Source of the DNA: DATCBF01 sp964401995
Lineage (GTDB): Bacteria > Actinomycetota > Thermoleophilia > Solirubrobacterales > 70-9
DNA: 35,352 bases
Assembly (NCBI GenBank): GCA_964401995.1
Contig: CAYOAP010000019.1
Location: forward strand, 1 to 35,352
Direction: 5' to 3'
Position 1 is the first letter of the stretch. Each line of letters opens with the position of its first letter. Below the pieces are notes generated by a model, which saw nothing but the letters and a program-made list of their open reading frames with translations, searched no databases and was not told the DNA's origin. Below are positions 15,445-23,809 of the stretch, one piece after another. A program made the position numbers and the translations under genes.

Positions 15445-16027
15445 GATCGGCGTCGCGCAGCGCTTTGGCAAAGACACTGTGATCGGGGCTGTCGCCGGCA
15501 TGGCGGGCGCGGTGCTCCCAGACGACCTTCCCCCCTGACGCGAAGACAAAGGCGCCGCCGAGCTGGTGCCAATCCTGTTCGGGTTTGGCCTTGGGCCGGT
15601 TGCCGCCCTCGGCCTCGCGGTCGAGGCCGATGCCCTTGGCGCGACGGCGCGCCACCCGCTGCGCGGCGAGCCCAAAGATCTGCCGCAGGGAGCCACGCGG
15701 CAAGTTCATCGCCTCATAGGCCCCGAGATCCGGAGAGAGCAGGACCGGAAACTGGACGCCCGTCTGCTGCCTGAACGCCTGCGCCTGGACCGGCGTGCCC
15801 ATGCCGACCAGCCAGATGTTGGGATCGGCTGGAAGCAGCTCGCGGTCCCGCTCCAGTTCCATCGCTCCGACCCGGCACTGCACGCATAGGTAGTGCCGCA
15901 GAAAGATCAGGCCCGCGGCGCGATCGCCCCAGATGCGATCGAGCTCAACCTCGCCCCCGTCCTGGTCCTGCAAGACGAACCCCGCTAGAGGTTTCTCCAC
16001 TCCTGCTGTCGTGCTTGCTCCTGCCAT
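15428..16027 (-). CDS. Peroxiredoxin-like (AhpC/TSA, PRXL2-type) protein
   Basis: A 199-aa thioredoxin-fold protein. After the first strand (GFVLQDQDGGEVEL) it has FLRHYLCVQCRVGAMELER, placing a CxxC where PRXL2/AhpC-like proteins keep their redox cysteines, followed by DLGAYEAMNLPRG, typical of this group. It probably reduces peroxides or acts as a disulfide oxidoreductase. ATG 16027 shares one base with the stop of the upstream fusion gene (TGATG), which decides the start; the frame upstream is only shadow. It is the last gene of the minus-strand chain. Confidence 0.8.
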   Translation of the reverse strand: MAGASTTAGVEKPLAGFVLQDQDGGEVELDRIWGDRAAGLIFLRHYLCVQCRVGAMELERDRELLPADPNIWLVGMGTPVQAQAFRQQTGVQFPVLLSPDLGAYEAMNLPRGSLRQIFGLAAQRVARRRAKGIGLDREAEGGNRPKAKPEQDWHQLGGAFVFASGGKVVWEHRARHAGDSPDHSVFAKALRDADQKIGS

Positions 16028-16794
16028 CAGGGTGACTTTGACAAAAGCTGGTCGAGCGTGCTGCCGCTGAGCACCGACCGCGGCTGCTCGGCGACCACAT
16101 CCGAGCCCGGGCGCGCCTGCTCGTCGCGGCGCTTGATCAGCAGCCACTGCGGCTTCGCGCCGGGGCGGGTGCGCTGCAGGGCGAAACCGCCACTGAGCTT
16201 CTCCCCGTGCAGGACGAAGACGGCGTGGCCGCGCTCGAGCGCCTCGGGCCAGGCAACCCGGCCGCCCTGCTCATAGCGGCCACGGTCCCAGACAATCACG
16301 CCGCCCTCGCCGAGCGCGCCCTCGAAGCTGTTGTGGGAGATCGAGTGGTCTTCAACCTCGATCGCCATGCGCTTGACCGCGGGGTCCATCGAGGGGCCTT
16401 TCGGCACCGCCCAGGAGCGCATCACCCCGTCGACCTCCAGGCGCAGATCGAAGTGATGGGCGGTGGCGGCGTGCTCCTGGACGACGAAGGCGCCGTCGCT
16501 GACACCGCGGATCGCGAACTGCTCGTGGCCCTCGGGCTTGAGGCTCTCGATCTCCACTCCGGCGACCCGCGCGGGTGCCGGGCCCGCGCCGAGGAACGCG
16601 ACCAACTCATCGAGCGCCGGCTCAGGCCCCTCAACGTGGACGAGCACGCTGCCGTCCTCCCCGTTGCGCACCCAGCCCATCACGCCAAGCTCGCGCGCCC
16701 GCCGCAGCGTCGCGTCGCGATAGCCGACGCCCTGCACCTCACCACGCACGACAGCGCGCACCGCCGTCCAGCCCGGATCCGCTCGCTTGGCCAC
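16027..16794 (-). CDS. Acylphosphatase fused to LigD-type 3'-phosphoesterase
   Basis: A 255-aa two-domain protein, GTG start at 16794. Residues about 10-97 are an acylphosphatase with VQGVGYR (catalytic Arg26) and GWVRN (Asn44), both intact. Residues 98-230 are a 3'-phosphoesterase (PE) domain as found at the N-terminus of LigD. Aligned by spacing to Pseudomonas LigD from memory, H42, H48, D50, R52 and H84 correspond to H108, H114, D116, R118 and H150, all kept, while Tyr88 becomes His154. The PE domain trims 3' ribonucleotides and 3'-phosphates in DNA repair; acylphosphatase hydrolyses acyl-phosphates. There is no ligase or polymerase domain. The gene lies between an NTF2-like gene (9-base gap) and the coupled peroxiredoxin-like gene. 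Why the two activities are joined is unknown. Confidence 0.85.
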   Translation of the reverse strand: MAKRADPGWTAVRAVVRGEVQGVGYRDATLRRARELGVMGWVRNGEDGSVLVHVEGPEPALDELVAFLGAGPAPARVAGVEIESLKPEGHEQFAIRGVSDGAFVVQEHAATAHHFDLRLEVDGVMRSWAVPKGPSMDPAVKRMAIEVEDHSISHNSFEGALGEGGVIVWDRGRYEQGGRVAWPEALERGHAVFVLHGEKLSGGFALQRTRPGAKPQWLLIKRRDEQARPGSDVVAEQPRSVLSGSTLDQLLSKSP

Positions 16795-16803
16795 GCCCCT
16801 CCG

Positions 16804-17226
16804 CTACGCCTTGCCGACGCTCGCCAGGTATTCGTCGAGCTTGCGGCTCTGTTCGGTGTCCTCGTAGACCTCGTACTCGCGCAGTTTCCCCCAGGCGATC
16901 CGGCCCCAGATCACGTAGCGGTTGGCGTAGACGCGGCCGTCCTTGGGGTCATCGAGATGGATCTGGCCGCGGACGCAGATCGTCTGCCGCCAGGGGAACC
17001 CCTTGAGGACGACCTCGCTGGGATAGATCTGCAGCCCGAGGCTGACGAAGCGGTCCAGCCACTGTTCCAGCTCCCGCTTGTTGCTCGCCCCCGGCGCGAA
17101 CGAGCTCTCGCCGGGAAAGGTGAACTTGATGTCATCGGCGTCCATCGCCAGGGTCGGCCCTGGGTCCCCGGCCCGCATCGACTCCATGTTGCGGGCGATC
17201 ATCTTCCCTGCCAGCCACGAAAGCAT
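16804..17226 (-). CDS. NTF2-like / SnoaL-type protein
   Basis: A 140-aa protein starting MLSWLAGKMIARNMESMRAG, with segments typical of the NTF2-like cone fold (DADDIKFTFPGESSFAPG, ELEQWLDRFVSLGLQI and a final RIAWGKLREYEVYEDTE strand). Members act as small-molecule isomerases or hydrolases, or as binding proteins; no catalytic set can be assigned here. ATG 17226 is preferred to the upstream GTG 17256 because GGAGGGGGAG precedes it at a suitable distance. It sits in the chain between the alcohol dehydrogenase and the acylphosphatase fusion. Confidence 0.65.
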   Translation of the reverse strand: MLSWLAGKMIARNMESMRAGDPGPTLAMDADDIKFTFPGESSFAPGASNKRELEQWLDRFVSLGLQIYPSEVVLKGFPWRQTICVRGQIHLDDPKDGRVYANRYVIWGRIAWGKLREYEVYEDTEQSRKLDEYLASVGKA

Positions 17227-17270
17227 CGGCACTCCCCCTCCGCTAGTTGTCGCCAAAGGCTAGCTGGGGA

Positions 17271-18269
17271 TCAGATGAGTTCGGGGTCGACGGCGAGGAC
17301 CGCGGCGCCGCGGAAGCGCCCGGCCCGCAGATCGTCGAGGGCGGTGTTCGCCTCTTCCAGCGGGTAGGCCGTGACCTCAGTGCTGACTGGCACCCGCGGC
17401 GCCAGGGCGATGAACTCCTCGCCGTCGGCGCGGGTCAGGTTGGCAACTGAGCCAAGCGTCCGCTCGCCCCAGAGGATCTCGTAGGGGAAGCTGGGGATGT
17501 CGCTCATGTGGATGCCTGCGCCGATCACCCTGGCGCCCTTGGCGCTGGCCCGCAGGGCGGCCGGCATCAGCTCCCCGGCAGCGGCGAAGACGATCGCCCC
17601 GTCGAGTTGTTCCGGCGGTTCTTCCTCTGAGGAGCCGGCCCACTCGGCGCCAAGCCGGCGCGCGAACGCCTGCGTCTGCTCGTCGCCCTCGCGGGTGAAG
17701 GCGAAGACGCGCCGGCCTTCGTCGACGGCGACCTGGCAGAGGATGTGGGCGGAGGCGCCGAAGCCGTAGAAGCCGATCCGCTCGGCTTCGCCGACCAGGC
17801 GCAGCGCCCGGTAGCCGATCAGCCCGGCGCAGAGCAGCGGCGCCGCCTGCTGGTCGGGGTAGCCGGCGGGGATCGGAAAGCAGAAGCGCTCGTCGGCGAC
17901 CGCCAGCTCGGCGTAGCCGCCGTCGATGTCGTAGCCGGTGAAGCGGGCGCGGTCGCAGAGGTTCTCGCGGCCGCCAAGGCAGTAGCGGCACTCGCCGCAG
18001 GTCCAGCCCAGCCAGGGGACCCCGACCCGCTCGCCGCTGGCGAAGCGCTCCGCCCCCTCCCCCGCCCCTGCCACCGTGCCGACGATCTGGTGGCCGGGAA
18101 CGAGCGGCAGCTTCGGCTCGGCCAGCTCGCCGTCGAGGATGTGGAGGTCGGTGCGGCAGACGCCGCAGGCCTGGACGCGGATCAGGACCTGGCCGGGGCC
18201 AGGGACCGGGTCGGGCAGCTCGGCGGGCCGCAACGGCCGGCCGGCTCGCTCGAAGAGCATCGCCCGCAT
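17271..18269 (-). CDS. Zinc-dependent alcohol dehydrogenase (AdhA-like MDR)
   Basis: A 332-aa medium-chain dehydrogenase. Catalytic zinc ligands are Cys38 (ACGVCRTD) and His60 (PGHQ). The structural zinc site has four cysteines in CGECRYCLGGRENLC (91, 94, 97, 105). The cofactor motif is GFGASAH. The HxxDGELAEPKLPLVPGHQIVG context matches the AdhA group of primary-alcohol or aldehyde dehydrogenases. ATG 18269 shares one base with the permease stop (TGATG), so it is coupled to the ABC genes. This is an odd pairing functionally and probably reflects operon assembly. Confidence 0.88.
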   Translation of the reverse strand: MRAMLFERAGRPLRPAELPDPVPGPGQVLIRVQACGVCRTDLHILDGELAEPKLPLVPGHQIVGTVAGAGEGAERFASGERVGVPWLGWTCGECRYCLGGRENLCDRARFTGYDIDGGYAELAVADERFCFPIPAGYPDQQAAPLLCAGLIGYRALRLVGEAERIGFYGFGASAHILCQVAVDEGRRVFAFTREGDEQTQAFARRLGAEWAGSSEEEPPEQLDGAIVFAAAGELMPAALRASAKGARVIGAGIHMSDIPSFPYEILWGERTLGSVANLTRADGEEFIALAPRVPVSTEVTAYPLEEANTALDDLRAGRFRGAAVLAVDPELI

Positions 18270-19045
18270 CAGGAGAGGTCGCGGCGATCGAAGAGCCAGG
18301 CGCCGATCGCGGCGAGCGCGGCCGCCGCCACGGTGACGCCGCAGAAGGCGACGGGGTCGATCCCGTCTTCGATCGCGTTTCCGTAGTACTTGAAGACCGA
18401 GGCGTAGCGAAGGCCGGAGAGGCCGGGGTCAAGCCTGCCGACGAGGTCGAGCACGTACATCGCGACCAGCATCCCCGCCACCGAGCCGGTGACGACGCTG
18501 GTCCGCAGCGAGAAGCCGCTGACGACGATGCCAAGGGCGGCGGCGAGCAGGGCCAGCGGCCAGACGTTGGCAATCCCCGCCAGGGCCGCGCCAAACGCGA
18601 GGCCGGCGCCCGAAAGGGCGCTGCCGAGCATGGTGAAGGCGAGGGTCACCGCAAGCACAGCGGCAACCTCTGCCGCGGTGGCGAGGAACCCGGCGGCGGC
18701 GACCCGGCGGCGCGAGACCGGGGCCGAGAGCAGCACGTCGAGGCGCCCGCTTTCGGCCGCGCCGGAGAGCGCGCTGGCAATCGAGCGGACGGCGAGGTAG
18801 CCGACGGCGAGCGGCATGATCAGGCTCAGCATCTCGGCGTGCAGGTACTGCTCGACCGTGGCCAGCTCGCCGATCCCGAATGCTTCCTTCAATCCCTGCG
18901 GGTAGTTGCCGACCGCCTTCGAGAGCACCGATTCGATCGAGGGGAAGATGGCGACGATGAAGGCGGACCAGAGCCCGAGCGGCAGCCCCCAGGAGAGCAG
19001 CGACCGGCGCCGCTCGCGCAGCTGGGCGGCGACCAGCGCGGTCAC
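18269..19045 (-). CDS. ABC-2-type transporter permease
   Basis: A 258-aa membrane protein with six predicted helices. It begins with a basic cytoplasmic RERRRSLL and then LPLGLWSAFIVAIF, and contains the YLHAEMLSLIMPLAVGYLAVRSIASALSGAAESGRLDVLLSAPVSR block that is typical of ABC-2 exporters. GTG 19045 overlaps the stop of the ATPase gene (GTGA). It would pair with the upstream ATPase to export a drug, lipid or peptide. Since that ATPase is frameshifted, the transporter may be inactive or depend on the shifted product. Confidence 0.82.
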   Translation of the reverse strand: MTALVAAQLRERRRSLLSWGLPLGLWSAFIVAIFPSIESVLSKAVGNYPQGLKEAFGIGELATVEQYLHAEMLSLIMPLAVGYLAVRSIASALSGAAESGRLDVLLSAPVSRRRVAAAGFLATAAEVAAVLAVTLAFTMLGSALSGAGLAFGAALAGIANVWPLALLAAALGIVVSGFSLRTSVVTGSVAGMLVAMYVLDLVGRLDPGLSGLRYASVFKYYGNAIEDGIDPVAFCGVTVAAAALAAIGAWLFDRRDLS

Positions 19046-19946
19046 GGTCCTCCCTCCTCGTAGTAAGTGAGGAAGACCTCCTCGAGCGTCGGCCGGGAGA
19101 ACTCGAGCTCGATGACCGGATGGGCGGCGATCGCCTTGACCACCGGGTCGATCTCGCCGGCGACGCGGAGCCTCACCCGGGCGCCGTCGGCCTTGACGTC
19201 GCTGACCCCGGGCAGCTGGCTCAGCTCGCGCGGGTCGACCGGCGCCGCGAACTCGACCTCGACCCGCCGTCCGGTCTTGCCCAGCAGGTCGGCCACCCGC
19301 TCGACCGCGATCAGGCGGCCGTCGCGGATGATCCCGACCCGATCGCAGACCCGCTCGACCTCGTCCAGCTCATGCGAGGAGAGGAAGACGGCGCAGCCGC
19401 GCCCGCGCAGCCGCGCCCGCGTTCTTCGCCGACCAGGTCGAGGAACTCCTCCTGCATCAGCGGATCGAGGCCGCTGGTCGGCTCGTCGAGGATCAACAGC
19501 TCGGGCTGGTGGAAGACGGCGAGGATCAAGCCGACCTTCTGCCGGTTGCCGCGCGAGAGCTGGCCCAGCGGGCGGTCGAGGTCGGCGCGGAAGCGTCGCG
19601 CCAGCGACTCGGCGCGATCGAAGCCGTCGACCCCGCGCAGCTTCGTCAGCAGCTCCAGGGCCTCGCGCCCGCTGGTCCGCTTGCCGAAACCGAAGTCGCC
19701 CGGCAGGTTGCCGAGGCGGGCACGGATCGCGACGCTGTCGCGGCGGCTGTCGAGGCCGAAGATGCGGGCGCTGCCGCCGCTCGGGTGCAGCAGGTCGAGC
19801 AGAGTGCGGATCGTCGTCGTCTTGCCGGCGCCGTTCGGGCCGAGGAAGCCGAACACCTCGCCCGCCCCGACGCTCAACGTCACGTCCTCGATCCCCCTGG
19901 CAGCACCGTAGCGCTTGGTCAAGCCATCGGTCTCGATCACAGCCAT
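19042..19946 (-). pseudogene. ABC transporter ATP-binding protein, frameshifted by a 14-bp tandem duplication
   Basis: The frame from ATG 19946 encodes a complete nucleotide-binding core: Walker A GPNGAGKTTT, signature QLSRGNRQKVG, Walker B LLILDEPTSGLD. After EEFLDLVGEERGRGC the reading frame breaks, giving an unrelated tail and a stop at 19311 (211 aa). The lost part continues in another frame to 19042 (VEVEFAAPVD to TLEEVFLTYYEEGGP). The break is a perfect tandem duplication of 14 bases at 19393-19420. Removing one copy restores CAVFLSSHELDEVERVCDRV, with the switch-region His, and a 296-aa protein. The break removes the H-loop, so the product should not be a working ATPase unless the frame is corrected. 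It is coupled to the permease by a GTGA overlap. Confidence 0.85.
19393..19420. repeat. 14-bp tandem duplication causing the ABC ATPase frameshift
   Basis: GCAGCCGCGCCCGC occurs twice in direct tandem (19393-19406 and 19407-19420) with no mismatch. Fourteen is not a multiple of three, so it shifts the frame. One copy gives a perfect family match in translation. Such short GC-rich repeats can arise or collapse by slippage, so the allele could be reversible. A sequencing or assembly error is the alternative. Confidence 0.85.
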
Positions 19947-19986
19947 GCCGCCATGCTGTCAGGCATCAACCGCCGTCGCGATGTCG

Positions 19987-21162
19987 CTACCGGGCGGCGG
20001 CGCCCGCCACCGAGCCCGACTGATCGCCCGGCCGAGCGGTGTCGGCAAGCGAGCTGAGGAAGGGCGCCAGGCGCTCGCCGACGATCTTGCCCTCACGCTC
20101 CCAGAGTGGCCGGTCGCTGAAAACCGAGGTTTCTCCATGGCCCCCGGAGAGCATCCCGTAGAGATAGCGCGGCGCGCCCCCGGTCCAGAGGATTCCCCGC
20201 AGGATCGGGTCGAAGGGCCGGGCCGTGGCTTTGAGGCCGATATCGGCGGCGATCGCTTCGGCGATCGCGGTCGCCTGCTGGGTGGCGATCCCGCCCTGCT
20301 TGACCGGGAAGGCGGTGACATCGCCGGCGGCAAACACCCGCTCCAGCCCGATCACGCGGTTGTGATCATCGACGCCGACGAACCCTGACTCATCGCAGGG
20401 TACGCCGGTGACCCGGCGGCCCTCGATCCGCGGCAGCGAGATGACGGCGTCAGCCGCGACCGGGGCGCCCGGGGCGATCTGCAAGAGGCCGTCCTCGAAC
20501 TTGACCGGGTGGGCGCCGGTGATCAACTCGATTCCGCGTTCGGCCAGGAGGTCGCGAACGCCTCTTCCCACCCGTCCGCCGAAAATCCCCAGCGGCAGGT
20601 CCTCGGGGGTGACGATGGTCAGCTTGGCGTCTTTGGCGCCCGCCGCCGCAAGCTCGGCCTCGGCCAGCAAAGCCAGCTCGTAGACGGGCAGGGGCCAGGT
20701 GGCGGCGCCGGGAACGGTGAAGACGACTCGGCGCAGCCTTCCTCGGCGCAGGCCCCGGGCCACGTCGGCGACCGCGCCTTCGTCGGCGACCCCCCAGAAG
20801 GTCGCCGCCCCCGGCAGCGCCGCCAGCATCTTTGAGCCAGGCGAGAACATCAGGTAGTCGTAGGGAACCCGCTCGCCGTCGTGGGTGATGACCTGGCGCC
20901 TGGCCGCGTCGACGACGACAACGCTGTCTCGGTAGAAGGCCGCCCCGGCCCGATAGGCCAGATCGTCAAGATCGAACCTGAGAACTTCGCCGCCGCCAAA
21001 AGGCTTGCCGACCGCCAGGGGCCGATAGCTGAACTCGCGCCCAGGGGCGTGCAGCTCGATGTCGACGCGGTTGCCGGCGAGGTCACGCAGGGCGAGCATC
21101 GCCTCGACCGCGGCGACGCCGCCGCCGACGATCACAACCCGTGGCTTCACTCCTTCAAACAT
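19987..21162 (-). CDS. NAD(P)/FAD-dependent oxidoreductase, NDH-2/SQR-like
   Basis: A 391-aa flavoprotein with an N-terminal FAD motif, VVIVGGGVAAVEAM. A middle nucleotide-binding half follows (LLAEAELAAAGAKDAKLTIVTPE), and the second FAD segment ERVFAAGDVTAFPVKQGGIATQQA is typical of sulfide:quinone reductase and type-2 NADH dehydrogenase relatives. The catalytic cysteine pair of true SQR is not evident; only a Cys in GVPCDESG was seen. That makes an NADH or other donor to a quinone more likely. It ends in an SGSVAGAAAR tail. It precedes the ABC operon on the same strand by 40 bases, and it may be read from the same promoter. Confidence 0.78.
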   Translation of the reverse strand: MFEGVKPRVVIVGGGVAAVEAMLALRDLAGNRVDIELHAPGREFSYRPLAVGKPFGGGEVLRFDLDDLAYRAGAAFYRDSVVVVDAARRQVITHDGERVPYDYLMFSPGSKMLAALPGAATFWGVADEGAVADVARGLRRGRLRRVVFTVPGAATWPLPVYELALLAEAELAAAGAKDAKLTIVTPEDLPLGIFGGRVGRGVRDLLAERGIELITGAHPVKFEDGLLQIAPGAPVAADAVISLPRIEGRRVTGVPCDESGFVGVDDHNRVIGLERVFAAGDVTAFPVKQGGIATQQATAIAEAIAADIGLKATARPFDPILRGILWTGGAPRYLYGMLSGGHGETSVFSDRPLWEREGKIVGERLAPFLSSLADTARPGDQSGSVAGAAAR

Positions 21163-21198
21163 CGCCTATGCCTCCGCTGGCGCCAGGGCGCCGGTGTG

Positions 21199-21224
21199 GG
21201 TGAACTGGACTCGCCGAGTTCACC
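21199..21224. repeat. Inverted repeat between the flavoprotein and LuxR-type regulator
   Basis: GGTGAACT (21199-21206) and AGTTCACC (21217-21224) are perfect 8-bp inverted arms with a 10-base spacer, inside the 152-base gap 21163-21314. The repeat lies 37 bases upstream of the flavoprotein start and downstream of the regulator stop. It could be an operator for the flavoprotein or a weak hairpin; no T-run follows. Nothing else recognisable lies in this gap. Confidence 0.35.
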
Positions 21225-21314
21225 ATCAGAACGGGCCACGGCCATCCGTGTGCGGGCGCAAGGTTGTTGCGGGTTTCCCGCAGCGGGCGACGGCTCAGCG
21301 CGACGCGAGGGCGA

Positions 21315-21974
21315 TCAGGTGATCAAGCCGCGCTCGAGCGCGTAGCGGACCAGCTCGGCCCGGCCGGCGAGCCCCAGCTTCTGCTGGATGTGGGCGCGAT
21401 GGCTCTCCACCGTGCGGATGCTGAGGAAGAGTTGCTCGGCTATGTCGGCGTTGGTGTGCCCCAACGCGATCAGGCGCAGCACTTCGCCCTCGCGCTTGCT
21501 CAGGTCGTCGGCCGGCGCCTCCGGCTCGGCGGCGAGCCGGGCGCCGAGCGAGGGCTGCAGGTACGTCTCTCCCGCGGCTGCGCTGCGCACCGCCTGGACC
21601 AGCTCGGTGTCGGCGGCCTCCTTCAGCACGTAGCCGCGAACCCCCGCCTGCAGCGCCTTGCGGGCGAAGGCCGGCTCGTTCTGCATCGTGAGGACGACGA
21701 TCTCGGTCGCCGGGCTGGCCTCGCGAATCTCGGGGATCACCTCGAGGCTGGGCCGCCCGGGCATGTTCAGGTCGAGGACGAGAACCGTCGGCTTGTGGCC
21801 GAGCACATAGCGCTTGGCGGCGTCGGCGTCACCGGCCTCGGCGACGACCTCGAAGCCCGGCTCGGCTTCGAGGAGCATCTTCAGAGCACTGCGAACGACC
21901 GTGTGGTCGTCAGCAAGGACGAGCGTGGTCGTCGTCTCAACACTGTCCCCTCCGGGGCCGGGCTTGATATTCAC
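21315..21974 (-). CDS. NarL/LuxR-family response regulator (DevR-like)
   Basis: A 219-aa regulator. The receiver has ADDH (D22/D23), phospho-acceptor Asp68 (LVLDLNMPG), Thr/Ser in LTMQ and Lys in LKEA. A LuxR HTH follows (LSKREGEVLRLIALGHTNADIAEQLFLSIRTVESHRAHI). It is divergent from the GAF kinase at 22001 with only 26 bases between them. The GTG start at 21974 has no ribosome site. TAGTCT (21987-21982) is a -10-like box 7 bases before it, so the mRNA is probably leaderless. The layout suggests it is the partner of that kinase and controls the genes downstream of the kinase. Confidence 0.9.
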   Translation of the reverse strand: MNIKPGPGGDSVETTTTLVLADDHTVVRSALKMLLEAEPGFEVVAEAGDADAAKRYVLGHKPTVLVLDLNMPGRPSLEVIPEIREASPATEIVVLTMQNEPAFARKALQAGVRGYVLKEAADTELVQAVRSAAAGETYLQPSLGARLAAEPEAPADDLSKREGEVLRLIALGHTNADIAEQLFLSIRTVESHRAHIQQKLGLAGRAELVRYALERGLIT

Positions 21975-22000
21975 CGTAACGAGACTAACGTCACTGCCCT

Positions 22001-23752
22001 ATGACCAGTGACAGTGGGGTTCTCGACGAGCACAGGCTGCGCCAGCTGATCGAGGCCGGGCGCGGCCTCGTCGCCGAGCTCGACCCGGAGCTGGTGCTCA
22101 GCCGGCTGCTCGAGGTCGCCTGCGAGATGACCGGCGCCCGCTACGCGGCGCTGGGAGTGCTGGACTCCGAGCGCCGCGAGCTGGAGCGCTTCATCACCCG
22201 CGGCATCGACGAGGAGGGCCAGCGCGCGATCGGCGCGCTGCCGCGCGGCCGCGGCGTGCTCGGGCTCCTGATCGAGGACCCAAAGCCGTTGCGGCTGACG
22301 GACGTCGGCGAACACCCGCGCTCCTATGGGTTCCCGGCCGGCCATCCACCGATGCGCAGCTTCCTCGGGGTGCCGATCATGATCCGGGGCGAGGCCTGGG
22401 GCAACCTCTACCTGACCGAGAAGGAGAGCGGCGAGTTCAGCGAGGCCGACGAGCAGACGGCGCTGATCCTCGCCGAGTGGACGGCGATCGCGGTCGACAA
22501 CGCCCGCCTCTACCGCGACGTCGAGCAGCAGCGCGACAGCCTTGAGCGGGCGGTGCGCGAGCTCGAGGCGACGACCGAGATCGCCCGCGCCGTCGGCGGC
22601 GAGACCGACCTCGAGCGGATCCTGGAGACGATCGTCAAGCGCGGGCGGGCGCTGGTGCGGGCCCGTTCGCTGCTGATCCTGCTCGAGGAGCACGGCGGGC
22701 TGCGGCTCGCCGCTGCCGCCGGGGAGTCCGAGCACGACCCGCAGATGTGGGTGCCGATCGTGGGCTCGGCCCCGGGCGAGGTGTTCGCCTCGGGGGCGCC
22801 CAGCCGCATCCGCGACCTCGGCCCGAGCCTGCTATCCCAGCCCCGCAGCCAGGGCAGCGGCGCGGCGGCGCTGCTGGTGCCGCTGGTCTTCCGCGGCCAG
22901 TCGGTGGGCGTCCTCGTCGCGCTCGATCCACTCGCCGGCGAAAGCGGTTTCAGCGGCGAAAGCGAGCGGGTGCTCGGCTCGTTTGCCGCCAGCGCGGCGA
23001 CCGCGGTGGCCACCGCCCAGTCGGTTGCCGAGGACCGCCTGCGCAACAGCGTCGACGCGGCCGAGCGGGAGCGGGGACGCTGGGCCCGCGAGCTCCACGA
23101 CGAGTCCCTGCAGAGCCTCGCCGGCCTGCGGGTCCTCCTCTCCACCGCCCGGCGCAGCGGCGATAGCGACGATCTGCTCGACCAGGCGATCATGCAGGTC
23201 GACGCCACGATCGCCGAGATGCGCCGGCTGATCGCCGACCTGCGCCCGCCGACGCTCGACGACCTTGGCCTGGCGGCGGCGCTGGAGGGGCTGGCCGACC
23301 GCCTCGCCGCGGCAGAGGTGCTCGACGTCGAGCTTGAGCTGGACCTCGGCTACGAGGCGGGCCGGCAGCCGACCCGCCTGCTGAGCCCGATCGAGGACGC
23401 CACCTACCGGCTGGTCCAGGAGGCGCTGAACAACGCGGCCCGGCACGCCGGCGCCAAGCGGGCATCGGTCTCGGTGGTCGAGGTCGGCGGCGAAGTCCGG
23501 ATCCAGGTCGAAGACCCTGGCAAGGGCTTCGACCTGCAGGAGAGGACCGATGGATTCGGCCTGCTCGGCATGAGGGAACGGGTGGGGCTGGCCGGCGGGT
23601 CCCTCGACCTGCGCAGCGCGCCGGGCGAGGGGACCAAGGTGGCGGCGTCGCTGCCGGCGCGCCATCGCGAGCCCGACGCAGGCGAGGCCTACGGCGATCC
23701 CGCTCGCGAGCCTCGGGTTTTCCCGGATGCCGGCGGCCTAGCGCATCCGTAG
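22001..23752 (+). CDS. DevS/DosS-like two-GAF sensor histidine kinase
   Basis: A 583-aa soluble kinase. GAF-1 (about 25-170) is strongly DevS-like (EGRGVLG-type PRGRGVLGLLIEDPKPLRL; GHPPMRSFLGVPI; WGNLYLTEKE). His115 in GHPPM aligns with the heme-ligand His149 of mycobacterial DevS as I recall that sequence, so a heme-bound oxygen or redox sensor is plausible. GAF-2 follows (about 195-350), then HisKA_3 with phospho-acceptor His366 in RELHDESLQSL, and HATPase (LVQEALNNAARHA, DPGKGF, GFGLLGMRERV). A 35-residue tail follows. TAACGT (21986-21991) lies 9 bases before the ATG, and no ribosome site is seen, so a leaderless start is likely. Partner: the divergent LuxR-type regulator. The linked UspA and fermentation genes fit a hypoxia-response role. 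Confidence 0.9.
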   Translation: MTSDSGVLDEHRLRQLIEAGRGLVAELDPELVLSRLLEVACEMTGARYAALGVLDSERRELERFITRGIDEEGQRAIGALPRGRGVLGLLIEDPKPLRLTDVGEHPRSYGFPAGHPPMRSFLGVPIMIRGEAWGNLYLTEKESGEFSEADEQTALILAEWTAIAVDNARLYRDVEQQRDSLERAVRELEATTEIARAVGGETDLERILETIVKRGRALVRARSLLILLEEHGGLRLAAAAGESEHDPQMWVPIVGSAPGEVFASGAPSRIRDLGPSLLSQPRSQGSGAAALLVPLVFRGQSVGVLVALDPLAGESGFSGESERVLGSFAASAATAVATAQSVAEDRLRNSVDAAERERGRWARELHDESLQSLAGLRVLLSTARRSGDSDDLLDQAIMQVDATIAEMRRLIADLRPPTLDDLGLAAALEGLADRLAAAEVLDVELELDLGYEAGRQPTRLLSPIEDATYRLVQEALNNAARHAGAKRASVSVVEVGGEVRIQVEDPGKGFDLQERTDGFGLLGMRERVGLAGGSLDLRSAPGEGTKVAASLPARHREPDAGEAYGDPAREPRVFPDAGGLAHP

Positions 23753-23809
23753 CGTCGAGGCGGCAGCGCCAAGCCCAGAGAAACTCGAGCCGACGGAGGG
23801 ATTTTGCCC

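Noticed and set aside
23753..23809. DosR-type box before the UspA gene
   Set aside because: No match to the palindromic GGGACT/AGTCCC core could be seen in this gap.
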